A stretch of DNA of 64,000 bases from assembly GCA_017425245.1 (NCBI GenBank), contig JAFOOX010000071.1:1-64000 (forward strand). The letters are read 5' to 3'. Below the pieces are notes generated by a model. The model was given only the letters and a program-made list of their open reading frames with translations, ran no database searches and had not been told where the DNA came from. This stretch comes from Gammaproteobacteria bacterium (GTDB lineage Bacteria; Pseudomonadota; Gammaproteobacteria; Enterobacterales; Neiellaceae). The position numbers and the translations under genes are program-made. Positions 8,369 to 19,600 of the stretch are shown one piece after another; within the stretch, counting starts at the first letter, position 1, and each line of letters begins with the position of its first letter.

Positions 8369-9318
8369 GGCTTGCCCCGCGTCGGCCGCGACAGGCTGGC
8401 CAGTTGCGGTTGCAGGATCTGCTGCACCTCATCGCCGGTGCGCAGCGGCAGCAGCGCCATCCGCTGCTGCTGGCCTAGCTGCTGCAGCAGCTGCTGGCGG
8501 GCGGCAAAGGGGCGGCGATAAGCGACGCGCTGTTTGGGGTCAAAGCCATCGAAGGTGGCAACGGTGGCGCCATCACTGAGCTGATAGTGGCCGTTGGCCG
8601 GCGCCTGCAGCTCCAGCGCGTCGTGAACCAGCAGGTTGGTGACCGTATGGCGGCGGGCCAGCCGGCGCAGCTCGGTCACCGCCAGCCCATCCAGATCGTG
8701 AAAATCGCTGATCACAAACAGCAGCGAACCGGGGCGGGCCAGCTGGTTAAGGCGACTGAGCGCCTCGGCCAGGGTCGGCTCAGAAGTCTGGTTACTGGCC
8801 AGCGCATCGCTCTGGGTGGCCAGCGCCAGCTGCTGCAACAGCTGCAGCAGCTGGCTGCGGCTGCGCTGCGGGGCCAGGGTGCGCAGGCCGTTGGCGGCCA
8901 GCAGCAGGCCGCCGATACGGTCGCCACCATCGAGCGCCACCCAGCCCAGCAGCGCCGCGGCCCGCGCCGCCAGCACCGACTTGAAGCAGTCACGGCTGCC
9001 AAAACGCATCATGGCGCGGCTGTCCACCAGCACCATCACCGGCCGCTCGCGCTCTTCATGGAACAGTTTGGTGTGGGTGCGGCCACTGCGCGCCGTCAGC
9101 CGCCAGTCGATGGCGCGGATATCGTCGCCGGGCTGATAGATGCGGCTCTCGGCGAACTCCATGCCACGGCCGCGAAAGCCGGAGCGGTAGTTGCCAAACA
9201 TATGGGTGCGCACCGGCCCGGCCGGGGCAAAACCGGCAATGGCCAGCGGCGGCCGCAGCCGCACCAGCTCATCAACATGCACGGCAATGCCGTAATCGGC
9301 CGGGCGTGGACGGTTCAT
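8365..9318 (-). CDS. DUF58 domain protein of the MoxR/Bat operon
   Basis: A 317-residue protein with the DUF58 signature GRGMEFAESRIYQPGDDIRA around residues 50-70, followed by IDWRLTARSGRTHTKLFHEE and PVMVLVDSRAMMRFG, the VWA-like core. The start ATG at 9318 has AAGGAG nine bases upstream. No membrane segment is evident, so it is probably cytosolic or peripheral. It lies 13 bp after the MoxR stop and overlaps the DUF4381 gene by 4 bp. By analogy with related operons it is likely to connect the MoxR ATPase to the membrane VWA proteins; this is inference. Confidence 0.88.
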   Translation of the reverse strand: MNRPRPADYGIAVHVDELVRLRPPLAIAGFAPAGPVRTHMFGNYRSGFRGRGMEFAESRIYQPGDDIRAIDWRLTARSGRTHTKLFHEERERPVMVLVDSRAMMRFGSRDCFKSVLAARAAALLGWVALDGGDRIGGLLLAANGLRTLAPQRSRSQLLQLLQQLALATQSDALASNQTSEPTLAEALSRLNQLARPGSLLFVISDFHDLDGLAVTELRRLARRHTVTNLLVHDALELQAPANGHYQLSDGATVATFDGFDPKQRVAYRRPFAARQQLLQQLGQQQRMALLPLRTGDEVQQILQPQLASLSRPTRGKP

Positions 9319-9331
9319 CGGCAGCGCTCCT

Positions 9332-10366
<1,035 letters not shown>

Positions 10367-10773
10367 GCGTCCCTCCTGGGATTGCTGTTTCATTGCTGGC
10401 CACCGCCAGCCGGGTTAACGGCTGGTGCCAGTCGCGGGGTGGTTATTGTGAGCCGCCCGCCGCGCCGATGATGCCAGCTAACTGTATGAAAGTGTTAACT
10501 GATGCCAAGCGCCGCTGGCCCCCTGCCAGGCCTTGCCGCCGGCCACCGCTGGTGGCTGGATATGGGGGGTGATGGGGGGAATTTCAATGGGTGGCTGCAC
10601 GGGGTAATGCGGCTGGCGCCGCCGCAGAGCGAAGCTGCCCGGCAATATGATTGGCTTGCCGTTCGTCGCCCATCACTTGAATCCGGGAATGCCGCTATCC
10701 AGCAGGGTGAGAGGTGAAATGGCAGTCACCCTCGCCAAACTGACCTCGGATCAATGGCAGTACGGTGTCACGT

Positions 10774-11211
10774 TCAAACCAGCCAGGCTAGCCACAGGCC
10801 AAAGTCAACAGCTTCGACGGCAGCATTGGCGCCACGCTGGTCATGCAGTAGCAGATCGTCACCGACCAGCGCATCGCTGGCGTCACCGCGACAGCAGCGC
10901 AGATCCAGCTCAAAGCGCTGCCCAGGACAGTCGCCACCACAGCACTGATAGTCGGCGTAAAGTTTGCGGATGCGGTAACGCTTGCTCGCTACACCATCAC
11001 CGGCTCCAAATCGATGTCCAGACCCTCGCCACTGACGCGGATCTGGCGAGCAGGCAGGGTGCGCCAAAGGAGGGTAACAAAGGTGCGCTCACTGGGCAGC
11101 AGATTGGGCGCGACCACCAGGCCACCGCGCTGCGGGCTTGGCATAGCAGGTCGAGGTGTGAATGGTGCCCGGCGAGCTATCATCTAGCGGCGACAAGCCG
11201 CCCCCAGCCAT
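10774..11211 (-). pseudogene. Probable decayed, frameshifted gene of unknown function
   Basis: Three consecutive minus-strand segments in different frames each read like real protein with the codon use of neighbouring genes. They are GTIHTSTCYAKP (about 11170-11125), LVVAPNLLPSERTFVTLLWR to GLDIDLEPVMV (to 10989), and RYRIRKLYADYQCCGGDCPG to the stop at 10774. Joining them needs two frame changes, near 11120 and near 10990. No single frame covers the region. The last segment contains a cysteine cluster (YQCCGGDCPG, LRCC). I do not recognise a family. It could also be sequencing error. The surrounding 10367-10773 holds nothing I can identify. Confidence 0.35.
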
Positions 11212-11241
11212 TGCAACATCTATCGTCATTGAGCAAATTAG

Positions 11242-12174
11242 TTAAAGGCTGCGGGCGAAGCAGCGGCTATGTGGCTGGTGCTGATAGGGCCCGAATGGGG
11301 AAATGGCGCTGAAACCGCTGCGCCGGAACAGGCTCACCGCCTGATGCTGTTGGTCACCCGTTTCCGCCAGCAGGGTGTGAATGCCGCTACCGGCAGCATG
11401 CTGCAACAATAGCTTGAGCAAGCGCTGCGCCAGCCCTTGGCCGCGCAAGGGGGGCATTACATACAGCCGTTTAACCTCTGCTCGATCGAGTGCCAACGGT
11501 AGATAGCCAACACAGGCAACAGCACGCCGCTGTTGCCAGGCAACCAGTAACACCCCACCGCGCTGCCGCCAGTCATCGACCTCTAGACTGTGCGCCAGCG
11601 AACCAGAGGAGAGGCAGCGCAAGCTGGCATCGAGATCCGCGAGCAGCGCTTGTACGCCGGGTTCAGCCGGATCGGCGACGACAATGGTCAGCTCTTCGTG
11701 ATCAAGGCCATCGGCCACCACCGATTGCGGTGCCTGCTCATAGAGTTCGATGGGGCTACCATCCGGATCGGCACAGAAGGTAAAACGAGCGCCGGTGTAA
11801 GGGTCGATACGCACCGCCTCCACCGCCACCTGATGGCGCCGCAGATGGGCTATCGCCTGGTCCAGATCCTTCACCTTGAAGGCGAGATGCCGCAGGCCAC
11901 AGGCTTCGGGGCGACTCGGCCGCGCGGGTGGCGACGGAAAAGAGAAGAGCTCCAGCTGACCGCCGTCAGGCAAACGTAGATCCAGCTTCCACGAATCGCG
12001 CTCCGGGCGATGGTGCTCACCGATCACCTGCAAACCAAGCACACCGATGTAAAACCCCTTGCTGCGCGCATAGTCGGCGGTGATCAGGGCTACATGATGG
12101 ATCGACTGCAACCCCGGCAGGCCACGGCTATGGCTACTGATCGCTCGGCTGGTGGGGGCCGTTGCTGTCGTCAT
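11242..12174 (-). CDS. VOC (glyoxalase-like) domain fused to a GNAT acetyltransferase domain
   Basis: The 310-residue product starts at ATG 12174 with GGAGAG six bases upstream; an in-frame ATG 24 bases earlier has a poorer site. The first half is a single VOC unit of the YaeR type: GLQSIHHVALITADYARSKG, then FYIGVLGL, LRHLAFKVKDLD and a final ADPDGSPIELYEQ. The metal-binding His and Glu positions look intact. The second half (from about residue 165) resembles a GNAT domain, with VKRLYVMPPLRGQGLAQRLL as the acetyl-CoA motif and ETGDQQHQAVSLFRRSGF as motif B. Substrates are unknown. It sits just downstream of the glutathione transferase gene, consistent with a detoxification theme, though that is inference. 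Confidence 0.8.
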   Translation of the reverse strand: MTTATAPTSRAISSHSRGLPGLQSIHHVALITADYARSKGFYIGVLGLQVIGEHHRPERDSWKLDLRLPDGGQLELFSFPSPPARPSRPEACGLRHLAFKVKDLDQAIAHLRRHQVAVEAVRIDPYTGARFTFCADPDGSPIELYEQAPQSVVADGLDHEELTIVVADPAEPGVQALLADLDASLRCLSSGSLAHSLEVDDWRQRGGVLLVAWQQRRAVACVGYLPLALDRAEVKRLYVMPPLRGQGLAQRLLKLLLQHAAGSGIHTLLAETGDQQHQAVSLFRRSGFSAISPFGPYQHQPHSRCFARSL

Positions 12175-12204
12175 AGGCTCTCCGTACTGCTTGGCCATGA
12201 GCGT

Positions 12205-12885
12205 CTATCCGAGTTTGCCAACCTGCAGGCCACGCACGCTGGCGGGCCTGGCAATACAACGCTGGTACCACGCCTGCACCGCCGGAAAGTCATCCAGGCC
12301 AATCAGCTCGGCGGCGTTGTATCCCCAGTCGAGGCAACCGATCCAGGGAAAAGTGGCGATGTCAGCGATGGTATAGCGCTCGCCCATCAGGTAGGGACGA
12401 CCGCTCAGCCGCTGCTCCAGCACCCCAAGCAGACGTCGCACCTCGTTGAGGTAACGCTCTTTGGGATAAGGGTGGGTGCAGCGCTCACCGGCATATTTGT
12501 AGAAGTGACCAAACTGGCCAAACATCGGCCCAACCCCCGCCATCTGGAAGATCAGCCACTGGATGCAGTAATAGCGATCGGCGGCATCGGGGGGCAGCAG
12601 CTGGCCGGTTTTTTCCGCCAGATAGAGCAGGATCGCGCCCGACTCAAACAGGGTCAGAGGCGCGCCATTGGGCCCCTGCGGGTCGATGATCACCGGGATC
12701 TTGTTATTGGGGTTAAGTGCCAGGAATTCCGGATGAAACTGTTCGTTGGCGCCGATATTGACGACATGTGCCTCGTAGGGCAGCGCCAGCTCCTCAAGAG
12801 CCACCGACACCTTCTGGCCATTGGGGGTGCCGAGGGTGTAGAGCTGAATGCGCTCGGGGTGTTGCTGTGGCCATAATTCGGACAT
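12205..12885 (-). CDS. Glutathione S-transferase family protein, YfcG/YghU type
   Basis: The 226-residue product is read from ATG 12885 (GGAG seven bases upstream); an ATG 12 bases earlier is also in frame. The N-terminal thioredoxin fold carries TPNGQKVSVALEE, with the Thr-Pro-Asn-Gly active-site region of YfcG/YghU enzymes, and NPNNKIPVIID and LFESGAILLYLAEKTG, the glutathione-binding motifs. The helical C-terminal domain contains GVGPMFGQFGHF and YTIADIATFPWI. YfcG-type enzymes act as disulfide-bond reductases with glutathione; the physiological substrate here is unknown. Cytosolic. The gene ends 30 bp before the VOC-GNAT start. Confidence 0.87.
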   Translation of the reverse strand: MSELWPQQHPERIQLYTLGTPNGQKVSVALEELALPYEAHVVNIGANEQFHPEFLALNPNNKIPVIIDPQGPNGAPLTLFESGAILLYLAEKTGQLLPPDAADRYYCIQWLIFQMAGVGPMFGQFGHFYKYAGERCTHPYPKERYLNEVRRLLGVLEQRLSGRPYLMGERYTIADIATFPWIGCLDWGYNAAELIGLDDFPAVQAWYQRCIARPASVRGLQVGKLG

Positions 12886-13032
12886 CACCGGCTCCATCGT
12901 TGGATCTGCATTCGGCGCTGATACGTTACCAGCGTCAGCCGCGCTTGGCGACGCTAACGGCTCGCGATGGCGGGCGGATCACGCTCCGGCACCACCTTAG
13001 GGTGCTATGGTGAAGGAAGAACAGGAGGTGGT

Positions 13033-13938
13033 ATGAACCGCACGGGCAAACGGGTATCTCTGGTACTAGGCAGCGGCGGCGCTCGGGGGCTGGCTCACAT
13101 TGGCGTGATTCAGTGCCTGCAAGCTCGTGGCTTCGAGATTGTCAGTGTCGCAGGCGCGTCTATGGGTGCGCTGGTGGGCGGCCTTTATGCTGCTGGCAAG
13201 CTGGATGACTACACCCAATGGGTACGAGGCGTTGGCCGCTTCGATATCTTGCGACTCCTCGATCTGTCGCTGGGTGCCCCGGGGCTGGTCAAAGGCGAAC
13301 GGCTGATCTCTACCTTGCGCGAGCTGCTTGGCGATGCCCAGATTGAGGCGCTGGCCATCCCTTTTACGGCTGTGGCGACTGATCTGGCCGATGGCCGTGA
13401 GCTATGGCTGGCAAACGGCTCATTGTTCGAGGCGATTCGCGCGTCAATCTCTATTCCGTTGTTTTTCCAGCCGTATAGCTATCGCGGACGGTTAGTACTG
13501 GATGGTGGCGTGGTCAATCCCGTGCCAATGGCGCCGGTGTTCAAAGACCATAGCGATCTGATCATCGCCGTTAACTTGAATGGCCCGCCCACCACATTAC
13601 CAGGCAGCGACAGCAAAAGCCGGCTGCCGCCGCCATTGGCAGAACTGGTCAATCGCCTACCCGGGCGCACCAACCGCAATGCCGATGCCAGCAGTTCACT
13701 GGGCCTGCTGGAAGTAGCCGGACAAGCACTGGATGCGATGCAGGACACTATCGCCCGCCACCGACTGGCCTCCTATCCACCGGATGTGTTGATCGAGGTG
13801 CCACGCAATTTGGCCGGGGTGCTTGAATTCCATCGCGCCACCGGCCTGATCGAAACCGGTTACCGGTTGGCCGACGAGGCCCTGAATGCTCTCGGCGGCC
13901 CGCCTCCAGCAATGTTAACCGTCAGCAATGACCGTTAA
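13033..13938 (+). CDS. Patatin-like phospholipase / RssA family serine hydrolase
   Basis: The 301-residue product starts at ATG 13033 with AGGAGG upstream; the frame is open 22 codons earlier without a ribosome site. It contains the oxyanion motif GSGGARGLAHIG (about residues 14-25), the nucleophile elbow GASMG (Gly-x-Ser-x-Gly) and the catalytic dyad Asp in DGGVVNPVP, all three hallmarks of patatin-like lipases. The protein is likely cytosolic; no signal peptide is seen. Its 3' end overlaps the convergent DUF4826-like gene by 4 bp. The natural substrate is unknown. Confidence 0.88.
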   Translation: MNRTGKRVSLVLGSGGARGLAHIGVIQCLQARGFEIVSVAGASMGALVGGLYAAGKLDDYTQWVRGVGRFDILRLLDLSLGAPGLVKGERLISTLRELLGDAQIEALAIPFTAVATDLADGRELWLANGSLFEAIRASISIPLFFQPYSYRGRLVLDGGVVNPVPMAPVFKDHSDLIIAVNLNGPPTTLPGSDSKSRLPPPLAELVNRLPGRTNRNADASSSLGLLEVAGQALDAMQDTIARHRLASYPPDVLIEVPRNLAGVLEFHRATGLIETGYRLADEALNALGGPPPAMLTVSNDR

Positions 13939-14354
13939 TGGCGATCGGCCTCTGACCACAGCTGGACATTGTCAAAAATCTGATAAAGCCCTGTTGCCCG
14001 CCCTTCGAGCAGCTTGGCGTAATCCAGTTGCGCCGCATCTGCGGCTGGCGCCGAGCGCAACTGCTCGGCTTTGAGCTGCCAGTTGAGGGCAAAATAGCGC
14101 AACGCATCTCGCGGGTTGGTCGCAGCACTGGCACTGGCCACATCGGTGGGCAAATCACCGCTGAGCACCCAGTAGCTGGCAGGTTTGGGGCGGGTGGCCG
14201 TAATCTTCCAGATAGCCACCAGTGGTTCAAGTAGCCGGCTTTCGGTCACTGTTACCCCTTCAGGCAGAATGCCGTGCTGGGCAAGATGCTGCAGGGCTTT
14301 CTGAAACTGTTGACGGGGCCAAGTGGGGTTAAGGTTGTTGTCACTGGTAGTCAT
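13935..14354 (-). CDS. Small conserved protein, DUF4826-like
   Basis: A 139-residue soluble protein without signal peptide or membrane segment. It contains SYWVLSGDLPTDVA and ARDALRYFALNWQLKAEQL-type sequence (RDALRYFALNWQLKA), which I associate with the DUF4826 family of gammaproteobacteria. The family assignment is from memory and moderate. The function is unknown. It converges with the patatin gene, overlapping its stop. Confidence 0.6.
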   Translation of the reverse strand: MTTSDNNLNPTWPRQQFQKALQHLAQHGILPEGVTVTESRLLEPLVAIWKITATRPKPASYWVLSGDLPTDVASASAATNPRDALRYFALNWQLKAEQLRSAPAADAAQLDYAKLLEGRATGLYQIFDNVQLWSEADRH

Positions 14355-14422
14355 AGCACGTTGCTCTGCGTTCAGGAGAGCGCCACCTTAAGCCGCAGCG
14401 CTGCAGGAAAACAGGATCTGCT

Positions 14423-16162
14423 TCACATCCGCGGCCGCAATAGCAGCACCGCCCCGTCAGCTTTTGCTGCCATTGCCGCCGCCAGCACGCAGGGCCCCTC
14501 GCCTTTCAGATCGCGCAATAACTCATGCCAGGACCAGTCACCGGGGGGCAATGGCAACTGCCACGGGCCCTCGCCCTGAGTGCGCCAGCACAGCAGCAGC
14601 TGGCCATCGCCCCAAGCGATCTGGCCGCGCCCGTTTTCGCCGCAGCTCAGCGGATCCAGCATCACCCCATCAAAACCCTCAGCCTGCATCGCCAATAGTT
14701 GTTGCAACCAGCGGCGCGCCTGAGGCCCCAGGCTGGCCAGTCGATCACCACTGATAGCAACCCCGGCGTAGGCAAAGGCCAGCGCTCCATGCAGCCGATA
14801 ATCGCCATCGTCCGCATGCTGGCCGGCACCATCCTGCAGCGTCAGACAGTCAGGATCGGCCAGCCACAGGCGCCCATTGCCCCAGCGCCGCCCGGCCAGT
14901 TCATGGGCCAAACCCACCATACGCTCGTGGCTGCGCTCAACGTCATCGCCAATACGCATCAGATCCACCAAGCCGAGGCTGGGCCACTGGGGGGCGTTAC
15001 AACCCATCAGCAAGGCGTCACCGGCCCCCTCTCGCATCGCCTGCAGCGCCGCCCGGTAAGAACCAATGGCCCCCAGCCGTGGCTGGTGACGATGACCGAA
15101 GGGCAAGGCCCCCCACAACAGGGCATCGAGTTTGAATAGGTGGATATCGTGCTCATCACGCAGGCGGGCGAACAGCCGGCGCAGATGATCGCAAACGGCC
15201 GGATGGCTGCCATCGAGCATGTACCAGGGGGTCTGCCGCCAGCCGCCATAAGTCACAGTCTCGGCAGCCAGTGGCCGACCATCATCGCCCTGCACAAACC
15301 AGTCGGGGTGATGGCGCAACAGCTGCGACTGGCCAGAGGCGATGAGGGGCGCCAACCACAGCGCCGGCTGTTTGCCAGCGCCATGGATGCGGGCCACCAG
15401 CGGCCCAATGCCGCCGTCGAAACGGTCGCTGGGATCGAACCAGTCGCCCATCTCGGCCTGATAGCCATCATCCAGCAACAGGTAATCCAGCCCCGTCCAG
15501 TCGCTGACCATCTGCTGCAGGTTTTCATCAATGTCCGCAGCCGTGACCTCGGCGTAGTAATGGTACCAGCTGCACCAGCCGCCAATCGCTTTGGGCAGAA
15601 ACGGCCGCGATGGCAGCTGGGCGGCGATGGCAGCGCACACCTCGTAGCTGCTGTCACCCACCACCACCTGCAGGCTCGGCAGCGACATGCCGATACCTGG
15701 AGTGAGTTCGATGCCATTGAGGTCGAATACCAGCCTCAGCCATGGACCATCGATCTCGAAGTAGCCGTTGACCGGCTCGGCTGACAGCAGGGCCAGACCA
15801 ACCACCCCGGCCGCACCCAGATCAACCAGCAACAGGTTGTAGATGCGCGGCAATCCGGCGGGATCATAAAGACGGAAGGTGGCGGCATCGCCGCAACGGC
15901 CGACCGCTACCAGCTGGCCAAGGGTGCCCCGCCATTGCTGCAGCATCTGCCAGCCTTCGCCGTAGACCGGGCAGGAGAGCGGCCAGCCATGCTGCCATTC
16001 GGCCACTACCAGCTGACCACCGCGCACTGGCTCCAGCGGGGTGAAATGGCAATGCAGACGCCCGTCCTCACGCTGGCGCAGCAGATGATAGCGGCGCCCG
16101 GCCAGCCGGTGGCCACCGGCCACCATCTGCTCCAGCACCGCGTTACCAATGACCCGGTTCAT
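14423..16162 (-). CDS. GH36-type alpha-galactosidase (melibiase)
   Basis: A 579-residue protein. The glycosidase barrel begins near GGWCSWYHYYAEVTAADI (about residues 193-210) and contains DYLLLDDGYQ, then LFKLDALLWGA with the expected nucleophile Asp, and LMRIGDDVERS with the expected acid/base Asp. This order is typical of clan GH-D enzymes. An N-terminal beta-domain precedes it and a C-terminal beta-domain closes the protein. No signal peptide is seen, so it should act in the cytoplasm on imported alpha-galactosides, but no sugar transporter gene is nearby. It overlaps the stop of the YdhR-like gene by 4 bp. Confidence 0.82.
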   Translation of the reverse strand: MNRVIGNAVLEQMVAGGHRLAGRRYHLLRQREDGRLHCHFTPLEPVRGGQLVVAEWQHGWPLSCPVYGEGWQMLQQWRGTLGQLVAVGRCGDAATFRLYDPAGLPRIYNLLLVDLGAAGVVGLALLSAEPVNGYFEIDGPWLRLVFDLNGIELTPGIGMSLPSLQVVVGDSSYEVCAAIAAQLPSRPFLPKAIGGWCSWYHYYAEVTAADIDENLQQMVSDWTGLDYLLLDDGYQAEMGDWFDPSDRFDGGIGPLVARIHGAGKQPALWLAPLIASGQSQLLRHHPDWFVQGDDGRPLAAETVTYGGWRQTPWYMLDGSHPAVCDHLRRLFARLRDEHDIHLFKLDALLWGALPFGHRHQPRLGAIGSYRAALQAMREGAGDALLMGCNAPQWPSLGLVDLMRIGDDVERSHERMVGLAHELAGRRWGNGRLWLADPDCLTLQDGAGQHADDGDYRLHGALAFAYAGVAISGDRLASLGPQARRWLQQLLAMQAEGFDGVMLDPLSCGENGRGQIAWGDGQLLLCWRTQGEGPWQLPLPPGDWSWHELLRDLKGEGPCVLAAAMAAKADGAVLLLRPRM

Positions 16163-16485
16163 TGCTCACCCCCAACCATGGCCTTGGGACAACGGCCAAT
16201 CAGGCTCAATGGCTGGTTGATGGCGAACAGCCGGGTGTCGAGTTCAACCACGCCGAAAGACTCAAGGCGGGCGCGATGCTGCTGTACAAACTCTTCCGCC
16301 TGGCCACGGCTGGCAAACAGGCTCAGCAGCCCGGCGCGGTGGCTCTCGGGGTTCTCCAGCCATAACTGCCAAACCAGCCCCGGGCTGGTCGCCAACTGGC
16401 GGGCCAGCTCGCTGCTGGCCTGCTCCAGCTGCTCGCCCCAGGGGCCGCGGGAGTGAAAGGTTAACTCAACCAATACCTGGGCCAT
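16159..16485 (-). CDS. YdhR-like putative monooxygenase (ABM fold)
   Basis: A 108-residue protein from ATG 16485, with GAGGTGG just upstream. Sequence and length match YdhR: MAQVLVELTFHSRGPWGEQL at the start, then LVWQLWLENPESHRAGLLSLF, RLESFGVVELDTRLFAIN and QPLSLIG. The dimeric alpha/beta fold of this family is similar to antibiotic biosynthesis monooxygenases, but YdhR has no confirmed substrate. It precedes and overlaps the alpha-galactosidase gene. Confidence 0.8.
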   Translation of the reverse strand: MAQVLVELTFHSRGPWGEQLEQASSELARQLATSPGLVWQLWLENPESHRAGLLSLFASRGQAEEFVQQHRARLESFGVVELDTRLFAINQPLSLIGRCPKAMVGGEQ

Positions 16486-16621
16486 AACCACCTCGGCAGT
16501 CAACGCAGCGCATTGAGCATAGCAATCTCCCCAGCAACACCCAACATCCAGAGCTGCTTCGCATTAACGCTATTGACGACTATGGTAGAAACCAATCTCG
16601 CCCCATTGGACAAGGACCGCC

Positions 16622-19600
16622 ATGGCCAGCCCAGACCGCGTCACAGTTAATGCCAGTGATCACATTGGCCGCTGGCTGCATGAGCATCGCTGGTTCGCCG
16701 TATGGCTACCGCTGCTGTTCGGGTTGCTGCCTGGCTACGGCTGGGAGCAATGGACATTGCATCAAAAGGCCATGGCGCTCGATCAGGATCTGGACGAGCG
16801 ACTGCAGCGCCGTAGCATCGAGCTGCAGGCACTAACCAGCCACGGTGAAGAGATGGGCGCCATCCGCGTCTATGGCCTGGTCGATCAGGCCGTCAAGCGC
16901 TGGCTAGCCGGTGATGCCGATGCCAAAGCCGAAGCTGAGCAAGATCTGGAGGCAATTCGTAGCACCTTTAACGCCGATGCCACATTGCTGATTGACGACA
17001 AGGGTATCGCCATCAGCTACCTCAGCCCCGGCCCCTTCTCCAGCCGTGGCCGCGATCTCTCTCACCGCCCCTATTTCCAGCAGGCACTGGCCGGCACCGC
17101 CTCAGTCTATCCAGCCGTCGGCGGCCGCACGCGCGAGCGTGGTCTGTATGTTGCCACTCCGGTTCGCCAGAGTAGTTCAGCAACCTCGCCGGTGATTGGC
17201 GTACTGGTGATCAAGCTCGGCCTGGATGCTATCGACAGATTGCTCAACGATATCAAGGTCAAGGCCGCACTGCTGTCGCCCCACGGAGTGGTCTTCGCCA
17301 CCAACCAGCCGCAATGGCTACTGACCACCAGCGGCCCGCTGTCGGCAGAGGTCAAGGAACAACTGGCGCGCAGCCGTCAGTTCACTCAGGGCGAGACCTT
17401 ACCTGTCGGCCCCAAGCTGTTAACAGGCGACGGCAGCCACTGGCTACAGCTGGCTAATGAGCACCATTTATCGACCTCCAAACCCCTGCCCTGGCCTGAT
17501 CCGGCCGGACACTGGCGGCTGCTGTTGCTAACCCCTGCCGATGAGTTGCTGAGCCCCGCTGAACGGCTACGCCATTATCTGTTACCCATGGGGATCCTGC
17601 TGCTTATGGCGATTGGCCTGCGCATGCGCGCCGCTGCGCAAAAGCAGGGGGAGCAACGGCTGAAGCAGCATGCCGCGCGCTTCAACGCGACCCTTGATGC
17701 ATCGCCGGAGGCGGTATTCAGCGTCAATCAAGAGGGCCGGCTGCTGTTCTGGAACCACGCCGCCGAGCAGCTCTTGGGCCATCAATCGCACCATTGTCTG
17801 GGCCAATCGGCCACCAGACTGCTGCTGGCCGGATCCGGCAGCAGTAGCAGCCAGCTCGACGATGCCCTGGCCGGTGTCCCTCTTGCCAGCGATCTGACGG
17901 TGGAAGCACAGCTACTGGGGGCTGACGGTCAGTCAGTGGCGCTGGAACTGGCGGTCAGCACCATTGCCCTCGCCGACGGTCATCACAGCATCTTTTTTGC
18001 CCGTGATATCCGCGAGCGGCTGCAACAGCAGCAGGCACTGGCTGAGATCCGCGAACAGCTGGCCGATGAGCTCTCCTTCTCCCATCACCTGCTGGATGCA
18101 ATCCCCAGCCCGGTATTTTACAAGGGCGCTGACGGCTGCTTTCGCGGCTGTAACCGCGCCTATGAGCAGGCCTTCGGTACTCGACGCGATCTGCTGATCG
18201 GTAAAATGGTGCTTGATCTGGACTATCTGCCAGAAGCCGATCGCGCCCACTACCAACGCGAGGATCTGGCATTGATTGCTGAGATGCGAAGCGAGCAACA
18301 CCAGCTAACCATGACTTTTGCGGACGGCATGGCCCATGAGGTGCTCTATTGGGTCAGTGGCTTCACCCTCACCGATGGCCGCCCCGGCGGCCTGACCGGG
18401 GTGATTGTTGATATCACCGCTGAAAAACGCACCCAGCAGGCGCTCAACGACACCCTGCTGGAACAGACCGCCATTTTTGACGCCACCAGTGCCGGTATCG
18501 GTTTGGTGCGCGACGGCCAGTTGGTGCGCCACAACAGCCGGCTGTCGCAGCTGCTGGCTGCCGACAGTCACCAGCTAACGCATGCTGCCTTATCGAGCTG
18601 GTTTACCGATTACAGAGCCTGGCAACACTTTGATGCCGAAGCCACCTTGGCCTTCAGGCAAGGACAGCAGATGGAAGGTGAGGCCGAGCTACGCCGTGGC
18701 GATGGAACGCCCATCTGGGTTCGGCTCAGTGGTCGCGCCATCAATGTAGCCGAACCACGGCTGGGAGTGGTGTGGCTGATGGAGGACATTACCCGCGAAC
18801 GGGCCGCCTCCGAGGCTTTGCGTCAAAGCGAACAACGCTTTCGCTCGCTGGTCAGCACCCTGCCAGGCACCGTCTACCGATGCAACAATGACGCCGACTG
18901 GACCATGCTTTACATCAGCAACGGCGTGCAGGAACTGACGGGCCACCCGCCATCTGATTTTGCTCAGGATGGCTGTATAACCTTGGGGGAACTGATCGTC
19001 GAAGAGGATCGCAACACTGTAAGTGACGGTGTCAACCGGGCATTGGCAGCTGGCGATCATTTCGATCTCGAGTACCGGTTGAGGCGCGCCGACGGTTCTG
19101 TACGTTGGGTTAACGATCGCGGTCAGCTGCTGGTCGGCAGCGACGACCAGACGCTGGTCGGTGCCATCTTTGACATCAGCGAGCGCAAGGCGGCCGAGCA
19201 AGCGCTCAAAGAGGCCCGCGCCGAGGCCGAAGAAGCCACCCGCGCCAAGTCGATGTTCCTGGCTAACATGAGCCATGAGATCCGCACGCCGATGAATGCG
19301 GTGATTGGCCTTGCCCATCTGGCCCTCAAGACTGACCTGAGTGCCAAACAGCGCGACTATCTCAACAAGATCCACAATGCCGGTATCGCCCTGCTCGGCA
19401 TCATTAACGACATCCTCGATTTCTCCAAGGTTGAAGCTGGGCGCATGGAGCTGGAAAAGGTGACCTTTCAGCTTGACGACGTGCTCACCAACGTTTCCAC
19501 CGTCACCGGCGACAAGGCACTCGACAAGGGGCTCGAGTTTCTGTTCCACACTGGCGCTGACGTTCCTGGTGCCCTCAAAGGCGATCCGCTGCGGCTTGGC

